From Azospirillum baldaniorum (GTDB taxonomy: Bacteria > Pseudomonadota > Alphaproteobacteria > Azospirillales > Azospirillaceae): DNA of 64,000 nucleotides. The stretch's first letter is position 1; each line of letters opens with the position of its first letter. The DNA is taken from NCBI RefSeq assembly GCF_003119195.2, contig NZ_CP022254.1, forward strand, positions 913,501 through 977,500, in the 5' to 3' direction. A model generated the notes under the pieces. The model searched no databases, had not been told where the DNA came from, and worked only from the letters and a program-made list of their open reading frames with translations. Position numbers and translations under genes: made by a program. This document shows, piece by piece, positions 43,701-50,436 of this stretch.

Positions 43701-44906
43701 GATGGATTCGACGGCGGACACCGTCATCGTGGCGCCCTGGGTTGTGCGCACCGTCACCACATCGTTGCCGGCGCTGCCGATCAGGGTTTCCAGCGCCGCC
43801 ACCTGGATGGTGTTTCCACCGGCGCCGAGGACGACGACGTCGTTGCCCGCCTTGCCGACGACGGATTCGATCGCCGAAACCGAGAGGGTCATGCCGTTGT
43901 TGTCGAGCGCGACGACCAGATCGTCGCCGGTGCTGCCGATCATCGTCTCGATCAGCGACACCAGCATCGTGCTGCCGGTGGTGTTCCAGGCGATGGCGTT
44001 GCCGACAACCCCCGTCCCGTCCCGGAGCGTGACGTTGACGACGTCGTTGCCGCCGCCGCCGATCAGGGTCGTGAGGCTCGCCACCGTGATGGTGTTGCCG
44101 ACGTCGAGGAGGATGGCGGTGGTTCGGCTGCCGGTTCCGCCGACGATCGTTTCGATCGACGACACGGCAAGGGTGCCGCTGCCGGTCGCCATGTCAATCG
44201 TGCCGGTCTTGACGGCCATCGCCGCGACATCGATGCCGCTGCTGCCGATGAGGGTCTCCAGGAAGGCGACGGCCATCGTGCTGCCGCCGCTGGCCAGATG
44301 GACGATATCGCCGGCAGAGGCGGACCTTCCGAGGATGATCTCGATGCCTTCCACAAGCATCGTGTTGCCGCCTGGATTGGCGCCGATGATGTCGAGGCCG
44401 CTGGTCCCGATCAGCGTCTCGATCAGGGACACCGTAATGGTGTTGCCGATGGAGCCGGCGGCGTTGAGATTGATGACGTCCTTGCCGGTGCCGCCGATCA
44501 GCGACTTCAGATACCCCACCGACATGGTGTTGCCGGTGGTGCCGGCGAGCGTGATGAGGCCGGTGCCGGTGGAGACGCCGAGGATCGTCTCGATCGATTC
44601 CACCACCATGGTGGTGCCGGTGGACGTCAACAGGACCCGGTCGTTGCCGGAGCCGCCGATCAGGGTCTCCAGAGCCTGGACCGTGATCGTGTTGCCGCCC
44701 GTGCCGGCCAGCGTGACGACATCCTTCCTGGTACTGGAGGTACCGCCGATGATGCGGTCGAGGTTGGACACGGTCAGGGTCTGACCCTGGGTGTTGAGCC
44801 GCGCGCCTTGGGTGCTGCCGTTGCCGACGATCCCCGACCAAGCCTCCGTCGAGGAGAACACATAGTCAGCGCCACCCGTGAGCGTCAGTGTTCCACCAGC
44901 AGCCAT
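34728..44906 (-). CDS. Giant RTX adhesin-like protein (3,392 aa), type I secreted
   Basis: The ATG at 44906 with AGAGGG upstream gives a 3,392-residue protein without a signal peptide. Layout: ~50-460, a dozen ~40-residue repeats of the form ETLIGGxGxDVVxL...NTMxVxxIE; ~470-1000, two full and one partial ~205-residue Ig-like repeats; ~1000-1450, cadherin/VCBS-like modules (TVSDGNRTVEQQLTLNFTGA); ~1451-2794, fourteen ~95-residue Ig-like repeats (GTAEAGSTVTVTVGGATYTT); ~3110-3320, RTX calcium-binding nonapeptides (GGAGNDLLFGGAGDD type); then a short C-terminus (ITILGQTGNVAGWFG) expected to be the type I secretion signal. It should be exported in one step through an ABC transporter (not in the window) and fold in calcium as a cell-surface or biofilm adhesin. 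The neighbouring glycosyltransferases may modify it. Confidence 0.9.
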   Translation of the reverse strand: MAAGGTLTLTGGADYVFSSTEAWSGIVGNGSTQGARLNTQGQTLTVSNLDRIIGGTSSTRKDVVTLAGTGGNTITVQALETLIGGSGNDRVLLTSTGTTMVVESIETILGVSTGTGLITLAGTTGNTMSVGYLKSLIGGTGKDVINLNAAGSIGNTITVSLIETLIGTSGLDIIGANPGGNTMLVEGIEIILGRSASAGDIVHLASGGSTMAVAFLETLIGSSGIDVAAMAVKTGTIDMATGSGTLAVSSIETIVGGTGSRTTAILLDVGNTITVASLTTLIGGGGNDVVNVTLRDGTGVVGNAIAWNTTGSTMLVSLIETMIGSTGDDLVVALDNNGMTLSVSAIESVVGKAGNDVVVLGAGGNTIQVAALETLIGSAGNDVVTVRTTQGATMTVSAVESIVGNAGTDVVYLGAGGNTVQVEGLETVIGGTGNDVVTITDTAGTVFVSGVETIYTPYQTLTLSGTDTYVSLPPAPTDTTPPSITTVSIPDAVMKIGDTVTVTITVASDSDTYTLGNGSTVGGFTLGNLIKVDATTYTATFTVTSGGTDVAAGSDVPVNIVLTDTAGNSNTPYTTAISQSADRIDANRPTIASAAVNGTTLTVTFAEAMSATSAAGLTVTVAGQSRVATYASGSGTTTLTFTLASAVTQGQTVTLDYNPGTGNLTDTASNAPASVTNQSVTNNTAAPDTTPPSITAVSIPDTVMKIGDVVTVTITVASDSDTYTLGNGSTVGGFTLGNLTKVDATTYTATFTVTSGGTDVAAGSDVPVNIVLTDTAGNSNTPYTTAISQSADRIDANRPTITSAAVNGTTLTVTFAEAMSATSAAGLTVTVAGQSRAATYASGSGTTTLTFTLASAVTQGQTVTLDYNPGTGNLTDTASNAPATVTNQTVTNSTPDTTPPSITNVTIPNQPAKVGDTVTVTITVASDSDTYTLGNGSTVNGFALGNLTKVSATTYTATFTVTADGQRTGNRAAGDDIPVNIVLVDSASNANTPYTTPISQNNDRIDTNAPPVLAVPTTPPTLVDTAANDSFPLIDGQLSATDLEGDTLTFSIAGSQASPVQYGSVTLSNGVTYDTWSTGPGGTSYVNSQTGQYAYVFDAAFLNGVPAGPMQGTGIFTVSDGNRTVEQQLTLNFTGANDSPILSNDVRSLTAIDQGIADGANTGTTVTALLASAGTATDAEYDSPFPLVTVVPLGIAVTGVTNTNGTWQYKVGSGAWTDIPTGSSNGSALLLAGSDRVRFVPSGSGFTNTDTGGLTFRAWDRTSGTAGSTADTSTDAYSTGSATATISVDAVPTLTATGGSKTFGVGVDASTSLFSGVAASTVEAGQSFRGAVFTVSGVVDATEVLTIGGTDVALTNGATATLTGLGTAGGNASVTVSVVGGVATVTVTGLERSDAQMNALLGGVTYKNTSATATLGNRTVAIASLTDSGGATGSATISGVSAVVNVADVTPPAVPVVTSAALSNSTTPTLAGTAEAGSTVTVTIGGATYTTTATNGNWSINLATATPVSGALSLNANGTNVVSVTATDASNNTSNPGTQSLTIDTTAPNAPAVTSATLSNSTTPTLAGTAEAGSTVTVTVGGATYTTTATNGTWSVNLATATPTSGSLTLNANGTNAVSATATDAAGNVSTPGTQSLTIDTTAPNAPAVTSATLSNNATPILTGSAEAGSTVTVTVGGATYTTTATNGTWSVNLATATPTSGSLTLNANGSNAVLATATDAAGNVSTPGTQSLTIDTTAPNAPAVTSAALTNNATPIIGGTAEAGSTVTVTVGGATYTTTATNGNWSINLATATPVTGSLSLNANGSNPVSATATDVAGNVSAPGTQSLTIDTTAPNAPTVTTALSNSTTPTIGGTAEAGSTVTITVGGATYITTATNGAWSLNLATATPTAGSLTLNANGANPVSATATDAAGNVSTPGTQSLTIDTTAPTAPAVTSAALTKNATPIIGGTAEAGSTVTVTVGGATYTTTATNGGAWSLNLATATPTAGSLSLNANGANPVSATATDAAGNTSAPGTQTLTIDTTAPNAPTVATALTNSTTPTLTGTAETGSTVTVTIGGATYTTTATNGAWSLNLATATPTAGSLSLDTNGANPVTATATDAAGNTSSAGTQSLVIDTTLPNAPAVTSAALSNSTTPTLTGTAEAGSTVTVTVGGATYTTTATNGGAWSLNLATATPTAGSLTLNANGANPVSATATDAAGNTSAPGTQTLTIDTTAPTAPTVATALTNSTTPTLTGTAETGSTVTVTIGGATYVTTATNGAWSLNLATATPTAGSLNLNANGANPVTATATDAAGNTSSAGTQSLTIDTTLPNAPAVTSAALSNSTTPTLTGTAEAGSTVTVTVGGATYTTTATNGSWSINLATATPTSGSLNLNANGANPVSATATDAAGNVSAPGTQALTIDTTAPSAPSVTSAALTNSTTPTLTGSAEAGSTVTVTVGGATYTTTATNGGAWTLNLATATPTAGSLNLNANGANPVTATVTDAAGNVSAPGTQSLTIDTTAPTAPAVTSPALGNSTTPTLTGSAEAGSTVTVTIGGATYTTTATNGTWSLNLATATPVTGTLSLNPNGANPVSATATDAAGNTSSAGSQSLTIDTTLPDAPTVATALSNSTTPTLTGTAEAGSTVTVTVGGATYTTTATNGGAWSLNLATATPVTGTLSLNPNGANPVSATATDASGNVSAPGAQSLVIDTTLPDAPTVATALTNSTTPTLTGTAEAGSTVTVTVGGATYTTTATNGGAWSLNLATATPVTGTLSLNANGANPVSATATDAAGNTSALGTQSLTVDTTPPTATVLFEDDSIDAIEQSSAAFTISGGEAGTSFTWTITSAGGGQVTGGGVMSGPTMRVTGLDLSALGDGTLTLTLGLTDPAGNAAPPFTATTQKLTATVEKPAPVAPPPTATVDGATVNGSVTTGGDGKRVTTVTIAASSEGRVEDSSTANADLADVPVVREQVVDRQTGAVSTVTTLTVSVSTGVAVTTSGSAERQTAAQAQSGLTGLIAAIEARTDAGTASRGNLTGGGDGFLSVLSAQAQLLVRAIDFSTPGVAAGQAVQTRVTGNTLGGTGVASTAPTAVVLNTTAAAGPVTIQLDNVEFAAVVGNATLVGGDGEQIVYGDDHEQYMYLGAGDDLLHGGGGNDTIASAGGNDTLYGDDGDDVVMGGEGDDWLFGGEGNDLIGGGVGNDALFGGTGQDILFGEAGDDTLTGEEGDDTLSGGAGNDLLFGGAGDDFLIGDDGDDTLSGGAGNDVALGGAGRDLIGLGAGDDLASGGDGDDTLFGEEGNDTLFGGAGNDLLNGGAGNDVLFADGGADTLWGGAGADVFAFGRASGGSVVMDFQVGVDRLALYDASMDLGAVIRSARVEGGNTTLDVGGGNRITILGQTGNVAGWFG
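34950..35570 (-). repeat. RTX nonapeptide repeat block
   Basis: About 20 tandem GGxGxDxUx units (for example GGEGDDWLF, GGEGNDLIG, GGAGNDLLF) lie near the 3' end of the giant gene. They form a calcium-bound beta-roll that folds only outside the cell and marks type I secretion substrates. Limits are approximate. Confidence 0.9.
36530..40555 (-). repeat. Fourteen tandem ~287-bp Ig-like repeats
   Basis: Fourteen copies of a ~95-residue unit are strongly conserved in DNA. Each begins near (N/T)APxVTSAALxNSTTPTLTG and ends near DAAGNxSxPGTQSLTIDTT. Unit length varies by one or two codons (NGAW or NGGAW; VTSAAL or VATAL). Copies 7+8 and 9+10 form a duplicated pair. All 14 units carry N-[S/A]-T near the start and N-[T/V]-S near the end. 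The plus-strand complement makes long spurious frames. Confidence 0.9.
41905..43480 (-). repeat. Two-and-a-half ~620-bp Ig-like repeats
   Basis: Two nearly identical ~205-residue units start with DTTPPSIT and end with ASVTNQSVTNNT or ATVTNQTVTNST; a third copy stops after NTPYTTPISQN. The units pair an SDTYTLGNGSTVGGF module with a TITSAAVNGTTLTVTFAEAM (Big/SwmB-like) module. They are part of the giant adhesin. Limits are approximate. Confidence 0.85.
43530..44760 (-). repeat. N-terminal ~40-residue repeats of the giant protein
   Basis: About twelve degenerate units alternate an ETLIGGSGNDRVLL-type loop with a hydrophobic NTMxVxxIETIxG strand. The GGxGxD core resembles an RTX half-turn, but the spacing (~36-45 residues) is not RTX. 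This family was not recognised. It may form a beta-helix or retention module at the N-terminus. Confidence 0.7.
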
Positions 44907-45407
44907 CTCATCCCTCTTGCATCGGCGTTTTTGGCTCCGCAGCCGTGGCAGCAAGAGCGTGGCAGTCTCCACAGACTGGCCACTACCTCTTAAAAGCGGG
45001 TAAATAAAGTTAATGCTTTATCGGCGTCAGCCTGCCCAAAACCCGAATCCCGTGGTGGTATCGGTCCCGCCGACCAAATCCGGCTTGGCGCGTTGGCGAC
45101 ACAGCACTTCAGCTTGACGGGACCGGATCGCCAGGAATTACGATCACTTGCCCATGCCGCCCCTCGCATGTCGCGCTTTAGTTGATGCGTTTTGGAGATA
45201 AGCACTTCATTCCGTAACAGCGCATTCGTAAAAACGGCTATTGATTACAAAATGCAACAATATGAATCCAAAGATTGCGTTCATGCGTTCGATCGCCCGG
45301 TCACGGCATCGTCCACCGGGGCGGGAGGTTGACAGTCGCGCGGTCAAACGAGCCTATGGACGCAGCGTGGTCTGGCGGTCCGGCCACGGCCAGCCGGGGG
45401 GACGAGG
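44907..45407. promoter_or_regulatory. Divergent promoter region, adhesin and first glycosyltransferase
   Basis: This 501-base stretch has no convincing gene and is clearly AT-richer than the surroundings, especially 44985-45020 and 45225-45290. It must contain the promoters of the giant adhesin gene (leftward) and the TPR-glycosyltransferase (rightward). A TTGACA hexamer at 45329-45334 is a candidate -35 for the rightward gene, but its -10 is weak. Confidence 0.5.
44959..44983. promoter_or_regulatory. Inverted repeat in the adhesin leader
   Basis: GTGGCAGTCT and AGACTGGCCAC are complementary apart from one bulged base, with a 4-base centre, 53-77 bases upstream of the adhesin ATG. It is either an operator or a 5'-leader hairpin. 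Confidence 0.4.
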
Positions 45408-46721
45408 ATGGATCATGCGCAGGCCACGACCAGTCTGGAGGCCCTCCTCGCGGCCAGTCCCCGTGACGGCGCCGCCTGGAGCATGCTCGGCCACCTTCTG
45501 CGCCGCGCGGGAAAACTGGACGGCGCCATCGCCTGCCACCGGCGGGGCTTGGAGGTCGCGCCGGAGAACGCGAGCATCTGGAGCAATCTGGGCAACGCCC
45601 TGGTGGAGGCCGGCCGGTCCGACGAGGCTTTGGCCGCGCATGCGGAAGCGCTGCGGCTCGAACCGCAAGCCCCGGCCTTCCTTTTCAACAGCGCCGTGGC
45701 CCTGCGCAAGGCGGGGCGCTTCAAGGACACGCTCGCGATGATCGAGCGGGCGGCGGCGGACGGGACCGCCACGCCCGAGTTGCGGTGGGAGCGGGCTCTC
45801 GCCCGGCTCCAGATCGGCGACTACGTCCACGGCTTCACCGATTACGAAGCCCGGCGCGGGCTCGCCGCCTACCATGGCCGGCCACCTTCCGAACGGGCCT
45901 GGAACGGCGGATCGCTGGACGGGCGCACCCTGTATCTGTTCACCGAGCAGGGATTCGGCGACGCCATCCTGGCGGCGCGCTACGTGCCGCTGGTCAGGGA
46001 GCGGGGCGGCCGGGTGCTGTACGACTGCCATCCGGAACTGCGCCGGGTGCTGTCGGGGCTGGGCGTCGACGCCGTCCTGCAACCGGGAGACCCGCCGCCG
46101 GCCTTCGACGTCGAGGCGTCGCAGATGAGCCTGCCGGGCCTGTTCGGCACCACGCTGGCCTCGGTCCCGCCGCCGGTGTCCTTGACCGTTCCGGACTCGT
46201 CCCGCGCGAAGGCAGCCCATCGGCTCGGCGCGCGGGAGCCGGGCACGCTGCGCGTCGGGATCGTATGGTCGGGGCGGGTGACCTTCGCCGACAATGGCCG
46301 GCGCGCCACCAGTCTCGCCCGGTTCCTGCGCTTCGCCGAGGTGCCGGGCGTGCGGCTCTACAGCCTTCAGAAGGGGCCGCCCGAGGCCGAACTCGCGGAC
46401 AGCGGCGTCGCCGGTCATCTGGTGACGCCGCTCGGCCCCGACCTGGAGGATTTCGCCGACACGGCGGCGATGCTGGAACAGCTCGACCTCGTCATCATGA
46501 CCGACAGTTCGGTGGCGCATCTCGCCGGGTCCCTCGGCAAGCCGGTCTGGAACCTCGTGCAGCACGTCCCCTACTGGATCTACGGCTTTTCCGGTGACCG
46601 CACGCCCTGGTACCCGACGATGCGGCTGTTCCGCCAAGGTCCCGACCAGGATTGGGAGCCGGTGTTCGCCCGGGCGGTGGACGCCCTGCGCGAGGAGGTC
46701 CGCCGCACCACCGGCCGGTGA
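45408..46721 (+). CDS. TPR-containing GT9-like glycosyltransferase
   Basis: The product has 437 residues. Residues 1-120 are TPR helices (ASIWSNLGNALVEAGRSDEA and similar). From ~145 the sequence resembles the heptosyltransferase (GT9) fold: YLFTEQGFGDAILAARYVPL (the usual QGxGD element), RVGIVWSGRVTFADNGRRAT for the second Rossmann half, DFADTAAMLEQLDLVIMTDS and AHLAGSLGKPVWNLV for nucleotide-sugar binding, and a conserved WYPTMRLFRQ C-terminal signature. It probably moves a sugar to a protein or glycan held by the TPR arm, in the cytoplasm. It is the first rightward gene beside the giant adhesin, with a GACGAGG ribosome site. Confidence 0.82.
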   Translation: MDHAQATTSLEALLAASPRDGAAWSMLGHLLRRAGKLDGAIACHRRGLEVAPENASIWSNLGNALVEAGRSDEALAAHAEALRLEPQAPAFLFNSAVALRKAGRFKDTLAMIERAAADGTATPELRWERALARLQIGDYVHGFTDYEARRGLAAYHGRPPSERAWNGGSLDGRTLYLFTEQGFGDAILAARYVPLVRERGGRVLYDCHPELRRVLSGLGVDAVLQPGDPPPAFDVEASQMSLPGLFGTTLASVPPPVSLTVPDSSRAKAAHRLGAREPGTLRVGIVWSGRVTFADNGRRATSLARFLRFAEVPGVRLYSLQKGPPEAELADSGVAGHLVTPLGPDLEDFADTAAMLEQLDLVIMTDSSVAHLAGSLGKPVWNLVQHVPYWIYGFSGDRTPWYPTMRLFRQGPDQDWEPVFARAVDALREEVRRTTGR

Positions 46722-46722
46722 T

Positions 46723-46743
46723 GCGGCCGGCGGCCGGCGGCCG
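46723..46743. repeat. Triple tandem heptamer GCGGCCG
   Basis: Three exact copies of GCGGCCG sit in the 26-base gap between two convergent genes. The tract is self-complementary and could fold as a hairpin terminator, or slip in copy number. Confidence 0.6.
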
Positions 46744-46747
46744 GCGC

Positions 46748-48652
46748 TCAGCGTTCCGCCGCGGCGTCCCGTTCGCGCCCGAGCCAGGAGTGCCACATGG
46801 CGCGGTAGGCGGCCTCGACCGCCGCCGCGAAGCCGCGATGATCGCTGAGCGCCGAGCGTTCCATCCGTTCCCTCATGCCGCGGCGCAGCGCGGTCAGGCG
46901 CCCGGTGTCCCCGGCCAGGGCGACGGCCGTCTCCATGTAGCCGGCCTCGTCCGTGGCGATGAACTCGGCCAGCCCGCATTGCGTCAGCAGGCTGGCACCC
47001 ACCCGCGCGACGTGATGACGACCGGCGAGCGTGATCACCGGCACACCCATCCACAGCGCCTCGCAGGTGGTGGTGGTGCCGTTGTAGGGGAACGGGTCGA
47101 GGCCGATGTCGATCCGGTCGTAGGCCTGCAGGTGGTGATCGATCACATCCATCGGCGGAAGGAGGTCGACACGGCCTGGGTCCACGCCGTTGCCGGCGAA
47201 TTGCCGGAGATAGCGTTCCCGCGTCGGCGCGTCGCCGAAGGCGCGGCTCTTGAGACACAGGCGGGCGGACGGCACGCGCGCCAGGATGGCCGACCAGACC
47301 CGCATCACCTCCGGCGTCACCTTGGCGGCGTTGTTGAAGGACCCGAAGGTCACGAAGCCGTTGACCAGCGCCGGCGGTTCGTCGCGCCCCGTGACGAAGC
47401 GCAACGGCTGGAAGGCGAGAAACCCCTTGGGCAGGCGGACCAGCCGCTCGGCGTGCCAGGCGTCGGTGAGGCCCGGCGGGTCGGCGACCGCGTCGGTCAG
47501 GCGGTGGTCGATGGCCGTCATCCCCGCGGTGTCGGGATAGCCCAGCCAGGCGACCTGGATCGGGGCCGGCTTGCGGGCGAACAGCAGCGGCCGGCTGTGC
47601 GCCGTGTGGCCGGCCAGATCGACCAGAATGTCGATGCGGTCGCGCTCGACCAGCGCGGCGGCGGCCGTGTCGTCCAGGGCGGTCAACGACCGCCAGCCGT
47701 CGGCCAGACTCCTCATGCGTTCGGTGATCGCGTCGTGATGGTTCGAGGTGGCGTAGCAGAACACCTCGACCGCGCCGCGGTCGTGCTCGCGCAGCAGGGG
47801 CTCGATGAAATGGGCGCAGGCGTGGGCGCGGAAGTCGGGCGAGACGTAGCCCACCCGCAGCCGGCGGCCGGGGTTGCGATCGTTGAGGAATCCCCGGTCC
47901 AGCGGCATCAGCGGGCGGGCGTGCCGCTCGTTCCAGTGCGCGTGGGCGCGGGCGATGACCTCGGGCGGCACCCAGGGCGTGTAGTGCAGGGCAAACAGCA
48001 GGTTGGAATGGAGCAGGGCCAGATCGGGGTGGCGTTCCACCCCGCTTTGGAAGACCGCGATGGCCTCGGTGATCCGTCCTTGCTCCTTCAGCGCCTCGCC
48101 GAGGTTGACGACGGGTTGCGGCAGGTCGGGCTGCGCCTGCATCGCCATCCGGTAGCAGTCCACGGCGCGGCTCGATTCCCCGAGGTCGCGGTGGACGTCG
48201 CCCATGTTGCTGTGGGCCCCGCCCATGCCGGGCCTCAGCCGCACCGCCCGGCGGTAGGCGGCGATCGCCCGCTCGGGCTGCCGCTCCGTCTTCAGGAGGT
48301 TGCCGGCGTTGAACCAGGCGTCGGCGTAATCCGGGGACAGGGACAGCGCCACGCGCACCGCCGCCAGCGCCTCCGCCGGCCGGCCGAGGTCGGCCAGCGC
48401 GCAGGAGAGGTTGCTGCGGATCGACGCGTCGTCCGGCAGCGCCGCGACGGCCCGGCGGTAGCAGGCGGCGGCCTCCTCCCATCGCCCCGTGCCGCGCAGC
48501 AGGATGGCCAGATTGTTGTTGGCGTGGGCGTGCCCGGGATCGTCGCGCAGGATCGCCCGGTAAGCGGCCTCGGCATCGGCGTGCCGGCCCGCCCGGTGAT
48601 GCTCCAGGGCGGCGGCGAAGCGTTGGAGCGCCATTCCGGCCGGGTCCTCCAT
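46748..48652 (-). CDS. TPR + OGT/SPINDLY-like glycosyltransferase (GT41), first
   Basis: The product has 634 residues. The ATG at 48652 overlaps the upstream gene's stop (ATGA), so translation is coupled. TPRs occupy ~5-250 (HANNNLAILLRGTGRWEEAA, ADAWFNAGNLLKTERQPERA, AHSNMGDVHRDLGESSRAVD). The C-terminal catalytic region starts at LRVGYVSPDFRAHACAHF near 261, where the His matches the one after DFG in OGT. GSFNNAAKVTPEVMRVWSAI carries the Lys that contacts the UDP-sugar phosphates. IGLDPFPYNGTTTTCEALWM holds the nucleotide site, with Thr where OGT has His. Such enzymes add a single sugar (GlcNAc, glucose or fucose) to Ser/Thr or, in HMW1C relatives, to Asn of cytoplasmic proteins. Confidence 0.88.
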   Translation of the reverse strand: MEDPAGMALQRFAAALEHHRAGRHADAEAAYRAILRDDPGHAHANNNLAILLRGTGRWEEAAACYRRAVAALPDDASIRSNLSCALADLGRPAEALAAVRVALSLSPDYADAWFNAGNLLKTERQPERAIAAYRRAVRLRPGMGGAHSNMGDVHRDLGESSRAVDCYRMAMQAQPDLPQPVVNLGEALKEQGRITEAIAVFQSGVERHPDLALLHSNLLFALHYTPWVPPEVIARAHAHWNERHARPLMPLDRGFLNDRNPGRRLRVGYVSPDFRAHACAHFIEPLLREHDRGAVEVFCYATSNHHDAITERMRSLADGWRSLTALDDTAAAALVERDRIDILVDLAGHTAHSRPLLFARKPAPIQVAWLGYPDTAGMTAIDHRLTDAVADPPGLTDAWHAERLVRLPKGFLAFQPLRFVTGRDEPPALVNGFVTFGSFNNAAKVTPEVMRVWSAILARVPSARLCLKSRAFGDAPTRERYLRQFAGNGVDPGRVDLLPPMDVIDHHLQAYDRIDIGLDPFPYNGTTTTCEALWMGVPVITLAGRHHVARVGASLLTQCGLAEFIATDEAGYMETAVALAGDTGRLTALRRGMRERMERSALSDHRGFAAAVEAAYRAMWHSWLGRERDAAAER

Positions 48653-50436
48653 CAGCGCAGGCCTGCGTCGTCGAGGATGGCGAGCAGCCGGTCCGCCGCG
48701 CGGCTCCAGGGGAAGCCTTGCACCAGATGGTCGCGGGCCGACGTGGGACCGGTGTCGTCGCCGCGGATGATGGCGGTCAGGATGTCCGCCGCCGCGTCCT
48801 CGTCCGGGTCCCACCAGTCGAGCCCGTGGAACGGCGGGTAGGCCTGCCCGCTGTAGGGCAGGCGCGCGGGGCGGACGGCGGACGGGATGAGGCGGGCCAC
48901 CCGGTCGTCGAGATAATCCACATAGGCCGAATGGCGCGGCGCGATCAGGCTCAACCCCATCGCCCCCGCCTTGGAGAGGGGCAGGTCCCAGCCTTCGCCA
49001 TGCGACATGCTCCAGTAATGGTTGGCCGCCCGCATCAGCCCCGTCATGTCGGCGTCCGACAGGAGCTGGTTGATCAGCACCACCGGCGCCGCGTCGGCCA
49101 TCCGCTTTCCGACGGCGGCTTCCGTCCGCCGGACCAGATCGCCGAGTTCCGCGCCGAACGCCGGGTTTTTTCCGTTGCCCAGCTTCAGGATGAGCACCGC
49201 GTCGTCGGCGGGCGCCGTGCCGCGCAGCCAGACCCGCAGCAGCCCGTCGATGTTCTTGCGGGGAATGAAATCCGAGACGTTGAGGAAACGATGGCGGTAG
49301 CTGGAGACCCGACGCCCGCACGGATCGACCAGGATCGGCACGGGGCCGGCGGCGGCGCCGTCCTCCGGGTCGACCCCCAAGGGGCAGACCCGCAGGCGAT
49401 CCTCCGGGAAGCCCTGGGCCGCCCAGGCCACACGGGACGATTCGCTGGGCACGACGATGAGGTCGCTGTGCTCGCTCTGGCGCCGCCATGCCGGCGGTAT
49501 CCGGGTTCCCTCGAACATCGTGAAGGTCACCGTGGCCAGGCCGGGCACCCGCTCGACCGCCAGCGGGATGAGGAAGTTCACCAGGGCCTTCGCGGGAACC
49601 GGCGGGCCGAGATCCTCCTCCCAGGATTCCGGACCGAAGATCCCGATCGCCTGCAGGGGCACGGTCCGCCGGCGCAGCGTCCGGATGAAGCGCTGGCAGA
49701 AACGGCCGTAGCCCGTGGCGCTTGTGAAGGCCCCCCGGATCGCCAGCCCCGATCCGGACACGGGCGCCGCCGATCCGATGGCGCGGTAGCGCGCGCAGCG
49801 CGTCAGACCGTTGGCCGCGTCGGTGGCGGTCGGGTCGAGCCGGAGCGCGCGGCCGAAAACCCCGGCGGCCTCGTCCACCCGACCGAGCCGCAGCAGCGTT
49901 TCGCCAAGCTGGACCTGAGCGACGGCGCCCTCGGGCGCGATGGCGACCGCCCGGCGCAAATCCCGGGACGCCGCCGCCATGTCACCGGCGAGCATCCGGA
50001 TCAGGCCGAGATTGTGCCATTGCACGCTCGGGCCGGGATCGAGGCGCGCGGCGCGCAGCAGGAACCGGGCGGAAGCGTCCAGGTCCCCCGTTTCCTGCGA
50101 CACCGTGCCCAACCGGCTGCAGACGGCTGCGGACTCCGGCTGCACCGCCGCCAGCGTTCGCAGGGCGCGCGCGGCGGCGGGCCAATCCCGGCGGTGTTGC
50201 AGGACGATGCAGAGGTTGGTCAGCGCGGCGGCGTGCCCCGGAGCGATGCGAACCGCGTCGCACAACGCCTCCCTGGCAGCGCCGTCCTGGCCGGTCGAGA
50301 ACAGCGCGGCGCCGAGCAGGTTGAGCGCATCGAAACGCCCCGGCTCCACCGCCAGCACGGCCCGGCAGGCGTCGATGGCCTCCGTCAGCCGCCCGGCGCC
50401 GTACAGCCGGGACGCCGCTTCGATCCCGTCCGTCAT
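48652..50436 (-). CDS. TPR + GT4-like glycosyltransferase
   Basis: The product has 594 residues. The start ATG at 50436 overlaps the stop of the upstream gene, and its own stop overlaps the next start, so three genes (51944 to 46748) form one coupled operon. TPRs span ~1-230 (ALTNLCIVLQHRRDWPAAAR, VQWHNLGLIRMLAGDMAAAS). The C-terminal part looks like a GT-B retaining enzyme: LAIRGAFTSATGYGRFCQRF, a central DLIVVPSESSRVAWAAQGFP and VCPLGVDPEDG, FLNVSDFIPRKNIDGLLRVW, and MSHGEGWDLPLSKAGAMGLS (the E-x7-E-like acceptor/donor loop). The donor sugar is unknown. Confidence 0.82.
   Translation of the reverse strand: MTDGIEAASRLYGAGRLTEAIDACRAVLAVEPGRFDALNLLGAALFSTGQDGAAREALCDAVRIAPGHAAALTNLCIVLQHRRDWPAAARALRTLAAVQPESAAVCSRLGTVSQETGDLDASARFLLRAARLDPGPSVQWHNLGLIRMLAGDMAAASRDLRRAVAIAPEGAVAQVQLGETLLRLGRVDEAAGVFGRALRLDPTATDAANGLTRCARYRAIGSAAPVSGSGLAIRGAFTSATGYGRFCQRFIRTLRRRTVPLQAIGIFGPESWEEDLGPPVPAKALVNFLIPLAVERVPGLATVTFTMFEGTRIPPAWRRQSEHSDLIVVPSESSRVAWAAQGFPEDRLRVCPLGVDPEDGAAAGPVPILVDPCGRRVSSYRHRFLNVSDFIPRKNIDGLLRVWLRGTAPADDAVLILKLGNGKNPAFGAELGDLVRRTEAAVGKRMADAAPVVLINQLLSDADMTGLMRAANHYWSMSHGEGWDLPLSKAGAMGLSLIAPRHSAYVDYLDDRVARLIPSAVRPARLPYSGQAYPPFHGLDWWDPDEDAAADILTAIIRGDDTGPTSARDHLVQGFPWSRAADRLLAILDDAGLR

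Noticed and set aside
39426..44993. A plus-strand open frame of 1,855 codons opposite the giant adhesin gene
   Set aside because: It is the complement of tandem repeats in a GC-rich gene. It has low-complexity Arg/Gly/Val sequence with no domain, while the minus frame has clear Ig-like and RTX repeats.
44990..45205. A 71-codon minus-strand frame upstream of the adhesin
   Set aside because: It sits in an AT-rich promoter region, lacks a ribosome site and resembles no family.
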